Part shown: positions 21,553-33,937 of the stretch, piece by piece | Layout of the letters: the number at the start of each line of letters is the position of its first letter | Numbering within the stretch: position 1 is the first letter of the stretch | DNA from: Hofstenia miamia | Lineage: Eukaryota; Xenacoelomorpha; Acoela; Hofsteniidae | Assembly (NCBI GenBank): GCA_900660155.1 | Contig: CABFPE010000079.1 | Span: 206,266-270,265, forward strand | Direction of reading: 5' to 3' | DNA: 64,000 bases | Notes under the pieces: generated by a model | What the model was told of the DNA's origin: nothing | The model's database searches: none | The model's input: the letters and a program-made list of their open reading frames with translations, nothing else | Made by a program: the position numbers and the translations under genes

Positions 21553-24136
21553 TCAATGTTGGATGTATGTTTCGAATGCATGAAGTGTATTATCGTCCCC
21601 TAATGTATATTGTTTTATTAAAAGAAATTGCTTCAATTTTTTTCTAAATTTTTTATAGTTTTTTTCCATTCGGGTTTCATAATCTAAATTATTCCACAAT
21701 TTAATTGATATGTGATGAAAGCCATTAGAATTTTTATCTAAACACAGAAATGTTTGCGATCGCTCATTTAATTTAATATAGTCATTAAGGAGAGATGTTT
21801 GTAGAGATTTGAATTTAAATAAGATAGATAGCATATGCAGATGAATTTGGTAGAACAGAGATAATATTTTATATATATTACGATATACTGATGCTTCATC
21901 ATGTTTTTGTGCAAAGTTTAGAGTTTTTATACACCAATTAAATGTCTTTGATAGAAGCATACAATGTTTCGAATTTAGGTTAGTTAAAAGAAAAGAACAG
22001 TATTGAAAATGATACAAACAGAAACATGTATCAGTTGTTTATGATAATTGCTTGATATTACATTGCGTAAGTGATAAAGATATCTAATGCCTGCAGTCAT
22101 TTTTTGAATCTTATTCAGTAGAAATTTTTCAAATTTTAATTCATTATCTATCTCCACTCCTAAATAGCTGACTGAATCACTTTGCTTTATTGGCTTATTA
22201 TTTATCTTCAGTTCTATATCACTTATTAGATTTCTTTGTGCCTTCGGTGAAAAAATTATAAATTGAGTTTTGTCAATATTTAGTTTTAGTTGATTATTTG
22301 TAAAATAATTGTTTAAATTTTCTACATCTGTTTGGAGGTGTTTTGTAGCATCAAAAGCATTTTTTGCGGTACTTATTAGGCATGTGTCGTCGGCATATTG
22401 GTAAATGTCGCTGTTTTTAAAATGTTTTATTATATCATTTACAAATATTGCAAATAAAATAGGGCCAAAGTACAGTGCCTTGGGGTACGCTGCTGTCCAT
22501 TTTTTAAGAAGTTCATGATTAAATTAATTGAGTTAGCACCAAAATTATACGCTGCTGTCTATTTTTTAAGAAGATCATGATTCAATTAATTGAGTTAGCA
22601 CCAAAATTATAATTTATAAGCTTGTCCTGCAAAATATCAAAATTCATTGAATTGAATGCCTTACTTAAATCTAATAATGCTACACTACTACAGTTATTAT
22701 GATAAATATTAGACTTTATTTGTTAAAGGATATTTTCAGATTTTAGGAATGCGTTTATTTGAACATACAAAAGTTTTTCAAAGAGTTTGCTAAAAGGATG
22801 TGTAATAGAAATGGGTCTATAATTTTTTGCGTTTAGGTTGTCAACTTTTTTAAATATAGGATGTGTAATAGAAATGGGTCTATAATTTTTTGCGTTTAGG
22901 TTGTCACCTTTTTTAAATATAGGAGTTATATCTGATTTTTTTAGTAAGTCTGGAAATTCACCATCAATAATACATTATGTAAGATAAGATAACAGTTGTT
23001 CTCCAAAAATAGGAAAAAAACGTTTAATAATAAAAAATGGGAGGTTATAAGAAGCGGTTGATTTGTTGGTATCAAGTTTCTTAACAATGTTTTCTAATTC
23101 ATTGATTGTAGCAAGTCTAAAGGAAAATTGTTTTGATTGTTTGAGATTATCAGAATTTTGTTTTTTCTTATAAGGTGGAAAATCGAAATTTCCAAGTTCT
23201 TTGAGATGAAAGACTTTTAGATTTTCTAATAAATTTATGTACGTATCGCCATTTTTCTTGAGTAGAATTTAATTGATGAAAGACTTTTAGATTTTCAAAT
23301 AAATTTATGTACGTAATTGCTTAATTACTTCATTTGATTTTAATTGATTAAAGAATTCTTTGCCGAGTTTTAGATAAATTATTTGTTCTTAATTGCTTAA
23401 TTACTTCATTTGATTTTTCGTAATTGGTCCAATTAGTCTTTGTTGGCTCGGATTTCGCAAGATCAAATAATTCTCGCTTAATTGATAATAGTTCATGGAC
23501 TTGATTATCGTCGGTGTTTGAAAAAGGAAATTTAATTGCTTTGATCTAAACCCTTCGCTTCTTAATTGGTGCAACACTGTTTAATGCCTTGTAGATTCCT
23601 TTTGCAATGTTTCATCAGATTAGGTCCAGAATTTAACGTGTAAATATAGTTAAATGGGGTGTTTCTTAGGGCCTTTTCCATTTTTTCATCAGAGTAAGAT
23701 AAATAGTCTCTTGCATATATGATTTAAACATTAAGGATTTGAAGGAATCATCAGAATTAGTAAAAAAGTAATCAATTAAATTGTTCATTCGAGTTGGACA
23801 AACTGTATTAACACAATGAAGATTACAGTAATCAGTTAATTTGTTCATTCGAGTTGGACAAACTGTATTAACGTAATGAAGATTACAATTAGCAGACATT
23901 TCATTTATAGAATTTCGTTCATATGAATTAAAGTAATTAATATTAAAGTCACCAAAGATATTTAAAGAGTTATAATTATTATATATTTCAGATATTTCAT
24001 TGATTTTATAATTTAGATATTCAACTAGATAATTTTTATTTGGATCATAAGTTACGTTTATCAATTCTTTTTGGAAACAGTTCTCTATTGATTTTATTTC
24101 TATCGACAGTGATTCAAATATTTTGATACATTTCAT
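21553..24136 (-). pseudogene. Non-LTR retrotransposon (LINE) with endonuclease and reverse transcriptase, 5'-truncated and frameshifted
   Basis: Read on the minus strand from 24136, an apurinic-type endonuclease fragment shows NVTYDPNKN and LNIFGDFNINYFN, then a DYFFTN motif. RT motifs follow: NYRPISITHPFSKLFEKLL near 22790-22840, LDLSKAFNSMN near 22660 (motif A), VPQGTVL near 22480, and YQYADDTCLI with the catalytic YADD at 22386-22397. Last comes a C-terminal segment with FHHISIKLWNNLDYETR and a stop at 21553. The motif order places it in the APE-containing Jockey/CR1/RTE-like group; I cannot fix the clade. Several frameshifts, some caused by local tandem duplications, make it inactive. Confidence 0.85.
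22486..23887. repeat. Five short tandem duplications inside the LINE
   Basis: Each is a two-copy direct repeat. They lie at 22486/22548 (period 62), 22795/22858 (63), 23205/23275 (about 45 bp at spacing 70), 23314/23390 (about 28 bp at spacing 76) and 23768/23828 (60). Copies differ by 0-5 bases. The 60-bp case duplicates 20 residues in the endonuclease frame (NTVCPTRMN appears twice). Confidence 0.85.
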
Positions 24137-25391
24137 AATAAGATTTACGGACTGGTTTTAAAGAATTTGGCACAATTATGATAAAATAATTTAATTATCT
24201 GATTGCCTGAAAAAATAAATGATTTATTTCAATGAAAAAATTAAAACTTATTTTAGTGAAAAAATTATAAATGAGTATTGTATTCAAAATTATTGCATGA
24301 GTCAATGTATTAAAAATATAGCATGAGAATTTATTATTTTTTTAAGCATTATAATTTGTGATTTTATTAAATTTTTAGTTATTTTATTGAATTTTATATT
24401 TATTTTTTTCTATACTATATTTTTATTTTATTCTTGACTTTAATTTAACTGTTGCTTTATTTTACTTACTAGATTCAGATTATAACTAACATTTTAAAAA
24501 ATATTTTTAATATTTCTGATATTTCAGGAATATTAGATTGAATAGAATTGCAATTGATTACAAATTAAAATTTAAATTTACATTTAGAATTGTCTTTCTC
24601 CTTATGCATGCATGTTTGTTTGTTAATTACTATTACCAATATCAATCATTCATTTTTATATAAAAAATTATTAAAAAATTATATAGTAGTGATCATTAAA
24701 CAACAACATAATAATTGAATTAATATTCATATTGAGTTTGTGTTTGTGTTTCTATGTTATATTTTAAATTTAAAAATTAATAAATATCCTTGGTATAAAA
24801 AACCTAGGCATAAAATTTAATACAAGACATTAAATTAAATGGAAATGACCTATGACAAAGTTTAAATATCCAACTTTTATGAAGTTATATCAAACCACCA
24901 TCCAAGTTTTATAAACCACAATCTATGCCTGTTAAAGCAAAATTATTCTGCCAGTGCTAAATTAGATTCTGGTGCTAATCAAATTTTGGTTAAACTTTAA
25001 TTTATACTTCAGTTTTAAACTGTCAAAATCTAAATCTTTCTATTTCTACTTTAAACTTTAAACTTTTTGTTTTTGAATGTTTATCAAGTTGACCAATTTG
25101 TAGCTCTTGGTTAACCTGAAATTGAATTAGAATTAATAAATCGCTAGCAAGAATATTGTTAAGTTAAGATAAGATAATATTAAATTATAATATACTAGAG
25201 TAGAATTTAATTTTAAATCGAATTGGATTTGATTTGTTAAACTTAAAGTGAAACTTTGAAATAATTTGAAAATTTTTGCATATATTTTGTATATTTTCTT
25301 GTATTTTTGTTTTTTAGTATTTTAAATATTAATTATTATTTGTTTTTGTAATTATACTTACAATTAAAATTTATGAATCAATCATTTTTAA

Positions 25392-25392
25392 N
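25392..25392. other. Single N at a repeat junction
   Basis: The N separates two related blocks (about 25285-25391 and 25393-25490) that share TTTTAGTATTTTAAATATTAATTATT-type sequence but are visibly diverged. It looks like a contig join within repeat DNA. Confidence 0.6.
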
Positions 25393-25533
25393 TAAAATTT
25401 CTTGTTTTTTTGTGTTTCAGTATTTTAAATATTAATTATTTTTGGTTATTTTACTTACAATTATAGTTTAAATGCATCAATTAAGCATTTTTAAAAGGGT
25501 TTAAAAATTCAATATTTTGACTCTATTTTGCAT

Positions 25534-25595
25534 CTTTTGTGGCCCTTGGTTATACAGGTGTAGTAAGTATCACAAAAAAACAAAAGCCATAAAAA
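25534..25595 (+). repeat. GGCCCTTGGTT hairpin element
   Basis: TTTTGTGGCCCTTGGTTATA at the left is followed by CAGGTGTAG and a potential right arm AACAAAAGCCATAAAAA. A second complement, AACCAGGGCCA, lies at 25752-25762, about 220 bp away, and the copy at 35450 has the same arrangement. Confidence 0.65.
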
Positions 25596-26629
25596 TTATG
25601 AAATTGACAAATTTGGAAAAATTAATTAAAAAATTTATTTGAAATTTGTTATTTTTTTCCTGCTGTAGAATACATATTTTAAGATTTTCATTAAGAATAA
25701 TTTAATTTCATGGGATAGCAAGAATAGGGAATATATTGTAATGCCTTGAAAAACCAGGGCCAAATTTTCGAAAAAAAAATTGACATTTAGTTTACACAAA
25801 AATCATTATATTTATTGTGTACAGTATTGAAAATAATTGCTTGAGTCAAATTCTTAGCAATGTAGCAATAAAATTCATGATTTTAAAAGCTATTATATTT
25901 TTTATATTTTTTGTATTATTAGAAAGTAACTAAAAATTATATTTCATATTTTTTCACACAATGTTTATTTAATTCATGACTTTTATTTTAGAGTATATTA
26001 CTCAGCCTATTAGACTTCAATTATATTTAAAATTTTTAAAAAATCAATAATATTTTAAGATTATTGCTGGCATCACATTGAAACCAATTGCAATTTATTG
26101 CAAATTGAAAATTACACATAGAGTGGAATTTCAAATTTTCCTTGTACAGACTACTATTATATAAATTATTAATAACCATGTACTCATACATTTTTTTACA
26201 ATATTTTTAAACAATATATAATGACCTTTGGTGAAAACACTGTATAATACAGCTGAATTAAAATTAAGTATTTTACCTTTAGTTTGATTTGTGTTGCAAG
26301 TTAAAATAAAAATATTATTTGAAGCTATGTTGTATAAGAAAAAGTCATTTTATTTAAAGGAGGATGTAGGACAAATTGTACATTATCATTTGAAAATTGA
26401 AATATAATGACCTTTAAATTGGTAATACAACCCACAATCAAAATTTATTTGAAGCACTTGCTATACCTGAGACATCATAAATGCTTTTGTCAATGCTATA
26501 AGTAGATTATAGTGCTCTTCAATTTGAAATTAAACTTTCTTTGTTATTCAATCTTAGAATGTTGAAAGCTTGGTTCTTCAATTATATTTTAAATTAATAA
26601 CAATTTTTCTAAAATATACTAAGTTCATC

Positions 26630-26688
26630 TTTTTGTGGCCCTTGGTCAGGCTAAATCTGAATTAGAAAAAATCAAAGGCCAGCAAAAA
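26630..26688 (+). repeat. GGCCCTTGGTT hairpin element, best-formed copy
   Basis: The 5' arm TTTTTGTGGCCCTTGGT pairs with the 3' arm ATCAAAGGCCAGCAAAAA. This gives about 16 pairs with one bulged G, one C-A mismatch and one G-U, around a 24-nt loop. Confidence 0.7.
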
Positions 26689-27200
26689 GTGCTTAAATTG
26701 ATGATATTGAAAAAATTGAATATACTAAGTAATCTAGAATTTTATTTCCCATTAAATTGCATTGGTTAAAAAGTAAAAGAGTAAATTTTAATGATTTTAA
26801 AATTCAAATTTTTAGAAAATGAAAATGGTTTCTACATGGCATTCAACACCTAGATATAACCAGCCCTTTTTCTAATAGTCATTTATTGTGCACACTAGCA
26901 AAATATTCTTATGGAAAAGGTATTTCCTCAGATAGTGTATCTAACTTTTTCTTCTTCAAATATGCTTAAATTGTAATAAAATTAGAAAAGAATGATCAAT
27001 AATAACTGCTTTTTATAGTTAGTTTCAAAAATTAACTAAAATAATTTTTTTCAAAAATTATTAGAAATTTTTACAAATGCACATCTGTGTAAGGTTATTT
27101 TCATAATAATATTTGAAAGAATTTAATGTTAAAAAAACTTCAAATTAGTAATAACAGATTTGAGTTTAAAAAATTATCTTTAATTCATTTTTGGAACATA

Positions 27201-27257
27201 TTTTCTGGCCCTGATTTATAGCTTAACCTGCACTTGCATAAACAAGGGCCAGAAAAA
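27201..27257 (-). repeat. GGCCCTTG hairpin element, minus orientation
   Basis: TTCTGGCCCT and AGGGCCAGAA form a perfect 10-bp outer stem at 27203-27212 and 27245-27254. On the minus strand it reads TTTTTCTGGCCCTTGTTTAT. Confidence 0.7.
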
Positions 27258-28666
27258 GCTGTACACTGACATATTCACAAAATATTTTGAATTTTTTTAT
27301 TAGGGTGGGAGATATAATACATTATTATGATAGGCAATGTAATTTTAAGCTATTCAGCCGTTCTTTGATGTTCATCTGGTAACTATTTCAGAAATTATAG
27401 TAGTTCAAAAATAGGTTGTTCCAGTAGATTTTCAGTACTGGAACATGTACTAAAATATATTTTTTAGAAGAAAATCAATTAATAATGATGTATTTAAATG
27501 AAGTTTTATCTTTTTAATTATTATTTTCTAAAAACTATGTAATTTGAAGTTAAGAGATAATTTTGAAATTTTGAGTTCCAGTGATGGACATGTTCTAAAC
27601 ATTTTTCAAAATTTCCAATATAGACCACTTTTTGAATTTACAAAATTTTCTAAAATAAAACCTATTGACAAGGCAAAAATAATCAAAAAATATATTTTTA
27701 ATAAAATAAGAAAATATTGCCATATTTTGACATATAATGCAATTGTAAATTATTCAGCATTTACCAAAGCTTTGTAACACAATTATTTGAAAGGATATTC
27801 TGTTTTGAATAACAGTTTTTTCAAATAAATTTTTGGTTCACAAATATACAATTCAAAAAAGATTTTTTGCTTCATAGCATTAACAAATGCACAGCTGTTA
27901 ATGTTTTTCCATGATGATATATACAGATGATTTATTTTTTAATTTATTGAATTTTCAGTAAATTAATTAAAAATTATATTTCATATTTTCTACGCACAAT
28001 GTTTATTTAATTAATTACATTAGTTTTACAGTTGTCTTACTCAGCTTCTAAGACTTCAATTTATTTAAAATTTTTTAATTTTATTTAATATTTCTGGCCT
28101 ATTGCTCACATTAGATTGAACACAATTACAATATATTGGAAATTAATATTTACATTTAGATTAGTATTTCAAATTTTCCTTATACAGGCAATGTTTTTAA
28201 ATTATTATTAACTATGTACTCATACATTTTTATGCAAAATTTTAAAGATATTCTATAATTGCTATAAATGAAACAACAATATAATACAGTTAAATTATTA
28301 AATTTTTCATTAACTTTAAATTTATTTGTTTCTTTTTAAATTATAAAATTCATAATGATCCTTGGTATAAGAAACACAATCATTAAATTTAATGGAAGAC
28401 ATAGGACAAATTCTACAGGATCTTTTTAGAAATTGAAATTTACCAACTCTCATAATGGTCTTGCAAACCACAATCCCATGGTTTTCTAAACATTTGCTAT
28501 GCCTGGGAGATCAAAATTTTTCTGCCAATGCTAAAGTTAGATTATGGTGCTAATCAAATTTAAATTAAACTTTAGTTTAATATTCACTCTTAGAATGTTG
28601 AAAGCTTAGTTTTTCTATTTCAATTTAAACTTGAAAAATGTTTTTTTTAAATATACCAACTTGAAC

Positions 28667-28725
28667 TTTTTGTGGCCTTTGGTTAGACTAAACCTGAATT
28701 AGAATAAATCAAAGGCATATTTTTC
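28667..28725 (+). repeat. GGCCTTTGGTT hairpin element
   Basis: TTTTTGTGGCCTTTGGTTAG at the left and AATCAAAGGC at the right can pair. The loop AAACCTGAATTAGAAT matches that of the copy at 26630, so loop as well as stem is conserved between these two. Confidence 0.65.
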
Positions 28726-29033
28726 TAACTGAGCAAATAGCCTTATGAATCACTTGGTGTATTAGAGCATTCATGGCACAGAGGAGCATAAGAGCTTAGT
28801 TCAAGTATTAAGATGCTTTTGTTAACCTCAACTGCTAAGTTTACAATTTACAAGAAAGTTATCAATTAAATTGAAAAATATTAAACATTAGAACATGGAG
28901 CTATTGATGTTCTATTTAATGATATATATTTTTTAACATTGCTTCAAGATTCAGTTTGCATTGCCTTCTGAAGCTATAGTACCGTAGTTTTAGGATTACT
29001 TTGTATGCAGAAGTTTAATTACATATCACAAAT

Positions 29034-29075
29034 GTTTTGTGGCCCTTGGTTATGCAGGTTTAGGCCCTAAGTAGG
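29034..29075 (+). repeat. GGCCCTTGGTT motif copy
   Basis: TTTTGTGGCCCTTGGTTATG is followed by CAGGTTTAGGCCC. The right arm differs from other copies, but the left arm is fully conserved. Confidence 0.55.
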
Positions 29076-29199
29076 AAATGGAAAGAATTGACATTTGGAA
29101 AGAATTTATCACTATAATTGAAAAGTCCAAAACCAGAAATATATTTGAAATTATTGAATTCTTTTAAAATTATAAATATGTATTTTAACATATACTACA

Positions 29200-29951
29200 C
29201 TAAAATTGTAGTTTTCCAAAAAATGCAGTGTAATATGCTCCAAATTATCTGAAAATTTTAAAGTAAATTTGCTTAAACTATATTACTTCATGTGCTTTAG
29301 TTAATATATCTCTAAACTAATTAGAAGTTCAATGTTTTCCTATTTGCAATCTGCTAGTAAACATTGACAAGCTTTTTTACATTTCAAAGTATATCCTTCT
29401 TAATTATAATAGGTCTATATCAAGATCTTGATTCTTTTTAAATTATGTTATTTTGATGTTAAGTAAAAGTATTTAATTGTTGTAAAAAGTTGCATTCAAA
29501 TTTTAGAATGGATAATCCAGCTGATTTTAGTCCTGGATACACGCAAGATCTATTTGACCCAATGAATGATATAAACCCTTTAAAAAAGAGTGTAAGAGGA
29601 TGTTGGTTCCAATAAGAAGGTAAAACAGAAGCTTCATTTCTAATTGTATTGGATTTATCAGGATTAATTGCTTTACATTAATGTAAATACAAATCATATA
29701 TTTTTTCAATATATGTATTTAAGATGACAATTCTTCTATACAAGAAAAAAATTTAGAATGTAAATTGATGTTGACTATAAATCTTTAGATGTATACATTC
29801 AGTTTTATTTATGTATAGTTCTTAAATGTGAAACCCAGGTATAACAGAAGATTGTTTATATATATTATTATTACTTTTAATTCAATTTTTGCAGATAAAG
29901 CATATACTATATATATTTTTTTCTTTAATACTAGAATGATGACTTTTCATA

Positions 29952-29983
<32 letters not shown>

Positions 29984-31842
29984 ATGTTGAAAAATTCAGC
30001 AACATAAATATATTATTAATCAATCAATTGATAGGTAATTTTCAAATATTTTTCAAATAGAGATCAAAAAAGGATTTTCTCAATTACAAATTACAACTAA
30101 GTTCAATGAATTTTGAATATTTTTACAAAAAAACATAAAATAATGCCAATAATCATATGTAGTTAATTTGTAATAAAAGGATTATAAAGCAGAATTTTTT
30201 GGGCCAGGCTGTTGCCATGAACTCAGGCAGCACTGGCAAGCCTGATGAGATATGTACATATGTGGTCAAACCTTATAACACATGAGCAGATGAATATTTT
30301 AAGTTTATATTTAATTTTGCTGGTGAATATACATTTTTTCATTTTCATTTCCTGGGTTGTCATAATTTTTGTCTATTGTAAATTGAACAACTTTTGCTTT
30401 GCAAATTATCTTTTTTTTAAATACTACAACTAGCTGAAAAATTATACAAGTGCACATACAATTATGCAGGTGATGATGAGCTGAAAACTTGCTGTGTGCA
30501 GGCCAGGCACATTAAAAGTGGGTAATTCTTTATTCTACAGGTCAGCACTAAAAATTTCTGCCTGCAAATCCCTATTATAAAGGAAAACTTCTTTAATTAT
30601 AATTTAAATATATAAATTAATAGAAACTTAATTTAGTGTGGATTTTGATTGCTCTGCCCACTCTACTCCTCACATGAATAGGTATTCAAATGCACTTAGT
30701 TGCATATCTAATTTTTTAGTAATTTAAAAATAATCCTTTAATATCAATGATGACTAAATTTATTACCTTACTAATTTATTTATGCCTTTAATGCATTTCT
30801 AACTTTTGAGTTGAACATTGTTTCAATTTATTATATTTATTAGTCTAGCTGAGAAGGAAGGCTTTAGCTTTCATCCATGAAGCAGATAATAACTCCTAAA
30901 GAAAAACCCTTCTAAAGAAACTATGAAGCCATATCATTTTTCATTACTAATTTTCAAAAGAAAATTATTATTTCAAATGTAGTCAGTTGACTAAATTGAA
31001 GTAAAAAAATGAATTTATATCATAAAGAAGCAAGGAATATTAGTATTTAGGTATTTCATTGGATTGTGCAATTCATCAAAATTGATTTAATTTCTATTTA
31101 GAATTGAAGACCACACACAATTTACACCAAATTTACCAAAGTATTTTTTATGTATTAAAAATGCTTCTATCAAAATTTGTAAAGTTATTTATTGCTATGA
31201 TTATTAATTAAGAAAACTATAATAGTTTTTCAAAAATATTTATTGAAATGATAATCATAGTTATGATCTAATTGATACAAACTGGCACCATTTGCCTTTT
31301 TTTTCAACCCAATACCTGTTTTCAGTAATGCTAGGATTAGTAGTATTGTTATTCAATTCTAGGTTTTTGAACAATTGATATTACTAAAAAGTATCTTTAG
31401 AGTATTACACAGTTTAAATTTTTGAGCAAGATATGTATGCCTTAGGTAAAGCATGATCAAAACATTGAAAATTTTTGAATTTGATTTTGAAATCTTTTTT
31501 GTACAAAATACATAAAATTTATCATAGTAAGGCAATGACCAAATTTTATTTTATATGATGTTAATAAAAACAAGTAAGATGATATTAAATACATAATGAA
31601 GAATGTTTTATCACATTTAACTTTTATATGATATTATTGTTTTAAAATAGAAATTTTTTGTAAGATTAATTTCTAGTTTTATTTAGAACTGATGAAGATA
31701 TCTCCTCAGAAGTGTTTTTTAAACTTATGCTATTTTCTTTTTTAAATTTGAAAAATTCTTTTATTTTTAGTATATATAAATATTTATATATATATATATA
31801 TAAATACTGTTTGTGACATAAATTTATTGATATAAATTTTAG
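29200..31842. other. AT-rich noncoding
   Basis: No gene is recognised. (TA)n tracts occur at about 29958-29992 and 31780-31803. The frame at 30245-30433 is hydrophobic by base composition and has no recognisable domain. Confidence 0.4.
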
Positions 31843-33937
31843 ACAAATAATAATAGATATTAGATCAGGGGAGCCAAGTAGTAGAGCTCATTCATCTGAT
31901 ATAGGAGTTATGGAACATGAAAAGGTACAACATAAATTTGAAATTTGTTAATTTTTTTTAGGGGACTATCAAAAGAAATATTAAATATTTCTATTTATGC
32001 AACAAAAAGCTAAAAAGAATTGAACAACATATCTGTGGGGTTCATCCTGTATGTGAACATATCAACTCTCTCTCCATTCTGTCATCTTATGTCTATAGAA
32101 GAAACACTCATCTTTTCATGTGTGTTAGTTGTAATGAGATTGTCCAAAAGCCATTACATCATAAAATCCATAAAAATTTCCACAAAATCCTAACAGTAAA
32201 TTTTAATTTCCATCAAAATTACTATTGTGTTTTAGGAACAATTCCTTAATTTTATTCAGCCTTCAAGTTACAAGTTAAAATGAAAGAGTATTCAAATCTC
32301 CCTTTGCAAGTTCAATTATATATCAATTTTGAGATTTCAATTGCAACAGAAAAACCCAATGTAACCAGTGATGATCTACAAACCTTGCAAAATACTTTGC
32401 ACAGAGAATGTAAAATGGTTCAATTTAGAAGGTTGCAAACTGATGATTTTTGCAATTTCCAAGAAATTTTGCAAATGCATTAATGTTCATCATTTTACCG
32501 GATTTCAAATGTAGTTCTTTTAAGATATACCAAGAGGTAATTGTATTCTAGGCTTGTTACCACTATCTTTTAAAATCCCAGGTTTCTGAAACATGGTTTG
32601 ATGTTCTTGATGTTTATCTTCTGATCCTTAATGAAGTTAGGCCTAAAACCTTACTATCTCTCAAGTCATTACACAACATGGAATCAAATATTTATGAGGG
32701 AAATGTCTCTTTAATAATGATCATGCCACTTGCACTAAGGCTGCCTCTAAAAGACAAAAATAGTATATTTTCTTTCTAAAGTATTGTAATTCTTTTAGGT
32801 TTTAGAAACACCCATAAGTTAATAAAATCATTTCAAACAGAAATGACCACCTTTAAAACATCAAAATGTTTATTGGCAATAGTTATCATACCTGCAAAGC
32901 TTTTCAGTATTATTCTTGAGCACTAATGACAATGATGTTCATTTGTTTACATACAAGGGGTTAAAAGTAACTTCTACCAGATTTGAGAGATTGATTAAAA
33001 GAGGTATTATTTCAAATATTAACTTGAATATATTCACAATAAATCATTTAAAAAATAAGACTTACAAGGTAATCTTAATAATCAGCTTAATTAAATTTAG
33101 AAGGGTAATGATATTTTATTAAAGGAATTTCAATGAAGTCACATAAAATTGCATGATCAAATTATGAAATTAAGCATTATAAACATATTTGTTTAAATAG
33201 CTTTAGATATTTAATAATTTAATTTTTAGCATCAACTGATTTAAAAATAAAATTTGGTGAATTAACAGCAACTGATATATGGAATTGTATATCATCCTGG
33301 AAAATTCAGAACAATAGGGGAGAACTCAGATCAAATATTGAAGCATCACTGGAACATGACTTACTGACAGCTAAAAAATTTTATAGCAGCACAAACACTA
33401 TTAAAAATAAATTTCTGGCTACAAAAACTTTGCATAGCATAATGCTTAATGGTATATTAATTAAGAACTATACATATTAATATAAATTTAGAACAGTTAG
33501 ATGACATAGAGTTCATAATAACAGAGCAAAGAGATGGAAGAACTACATGAATATGAATGTGAAGGGTTAAAATTTCACTTATTTTGCTGTATCTAACCTT
33601 CTGTTTTGTAAGTTTAGTTAATTTTTTACTCATCATTTCATTTGCATTATTATTTTGATTAATAGTATTTACATAATTTGAAATATAGTCTTTGTTAAAC
33701 ATGAAATATTTTCTAATATAGTTTAGAAGTGTTAGCCCAAATTATACAGCAGTGACAATAAGTGCAATCTTAAAAAATATGGTGATGAGGCAAAGAAAAG
33801 AACCTCCTTTAGGATATGAGGAATTGTTGACAGAATTTATTGAATACTTCAACAAAAAAGAACTATCCACCAATTTTGCAATTAAAAACTTTATGATGAG
33901 GAAGAAGACAGACTTTAACCTATTTGAATCTCTATGA
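31843..33937 (+). pseudogene. Spliced Cys/His plus tyrosine-recombinase-like (Crypton-like) locus
   Basis: Exon candidates are 31843-31924, 31962-32195, 32236-32536, 32582-32762, 32799-32867, 32908-33068, about 33229-33451 and 33722-33937. The first five introns are 37, 40, 45, 36 and 40 bp, all GT-AG. Phases agree at the first, second, fourth and fifth junctions. Exon 2 has a zinc-finger-like run (YLCNKKLKRIEQHICGVH) and CVSCNEIVQKPLHHKIH. Exon 4 (LLILNEVRPKTLLSLK) resembles the first-Arg box of eukaryotic tyrosine recombinases. The exon at 33229 (LEHDLLTAKKFYSS) resembles the terminal H-to-Y box. Exon 3 carries two apparent frameshifts, and the junctions after 33068 do not keep frame, so it is decayed or my model is partly wrong. 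The family assignment is tentative. Confidence 0.45.

Larger units (their letters stand above)
24230..29190. repeat. Diverged copies of a long noncoding repeat
   Basis: The same modules recur in order. One module (AATTGCTTGAGTCAA, TGTTTATTTAATTCATGACT, TTACTCAGCCTA, AACCAATTGCAATT) is at about 24230-24560, 25740-26110 and 27940-28150. A second (CAAACCACAATC, then CTATGCCTG, then a motif near TTAGATTATGGTGCTAATCAAATT) is at about 24770-25020, 26340-26530 and 28370-28590. A third (ATTGACAAATTTGGAAA, TATTTGAAATTTGTTA, CCTGCTGTAGAATACATATTTTA) is at 25595-25720. A hairpin element sits at the module borders. There is no coding frame. Confidence 0.7.

Noticed and set aside
27544-27777. 77-residue plus-strand frame
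   Set aside because: K/N/I/F-rich from AT composition, no domain, and within noncoding repeat DNA.
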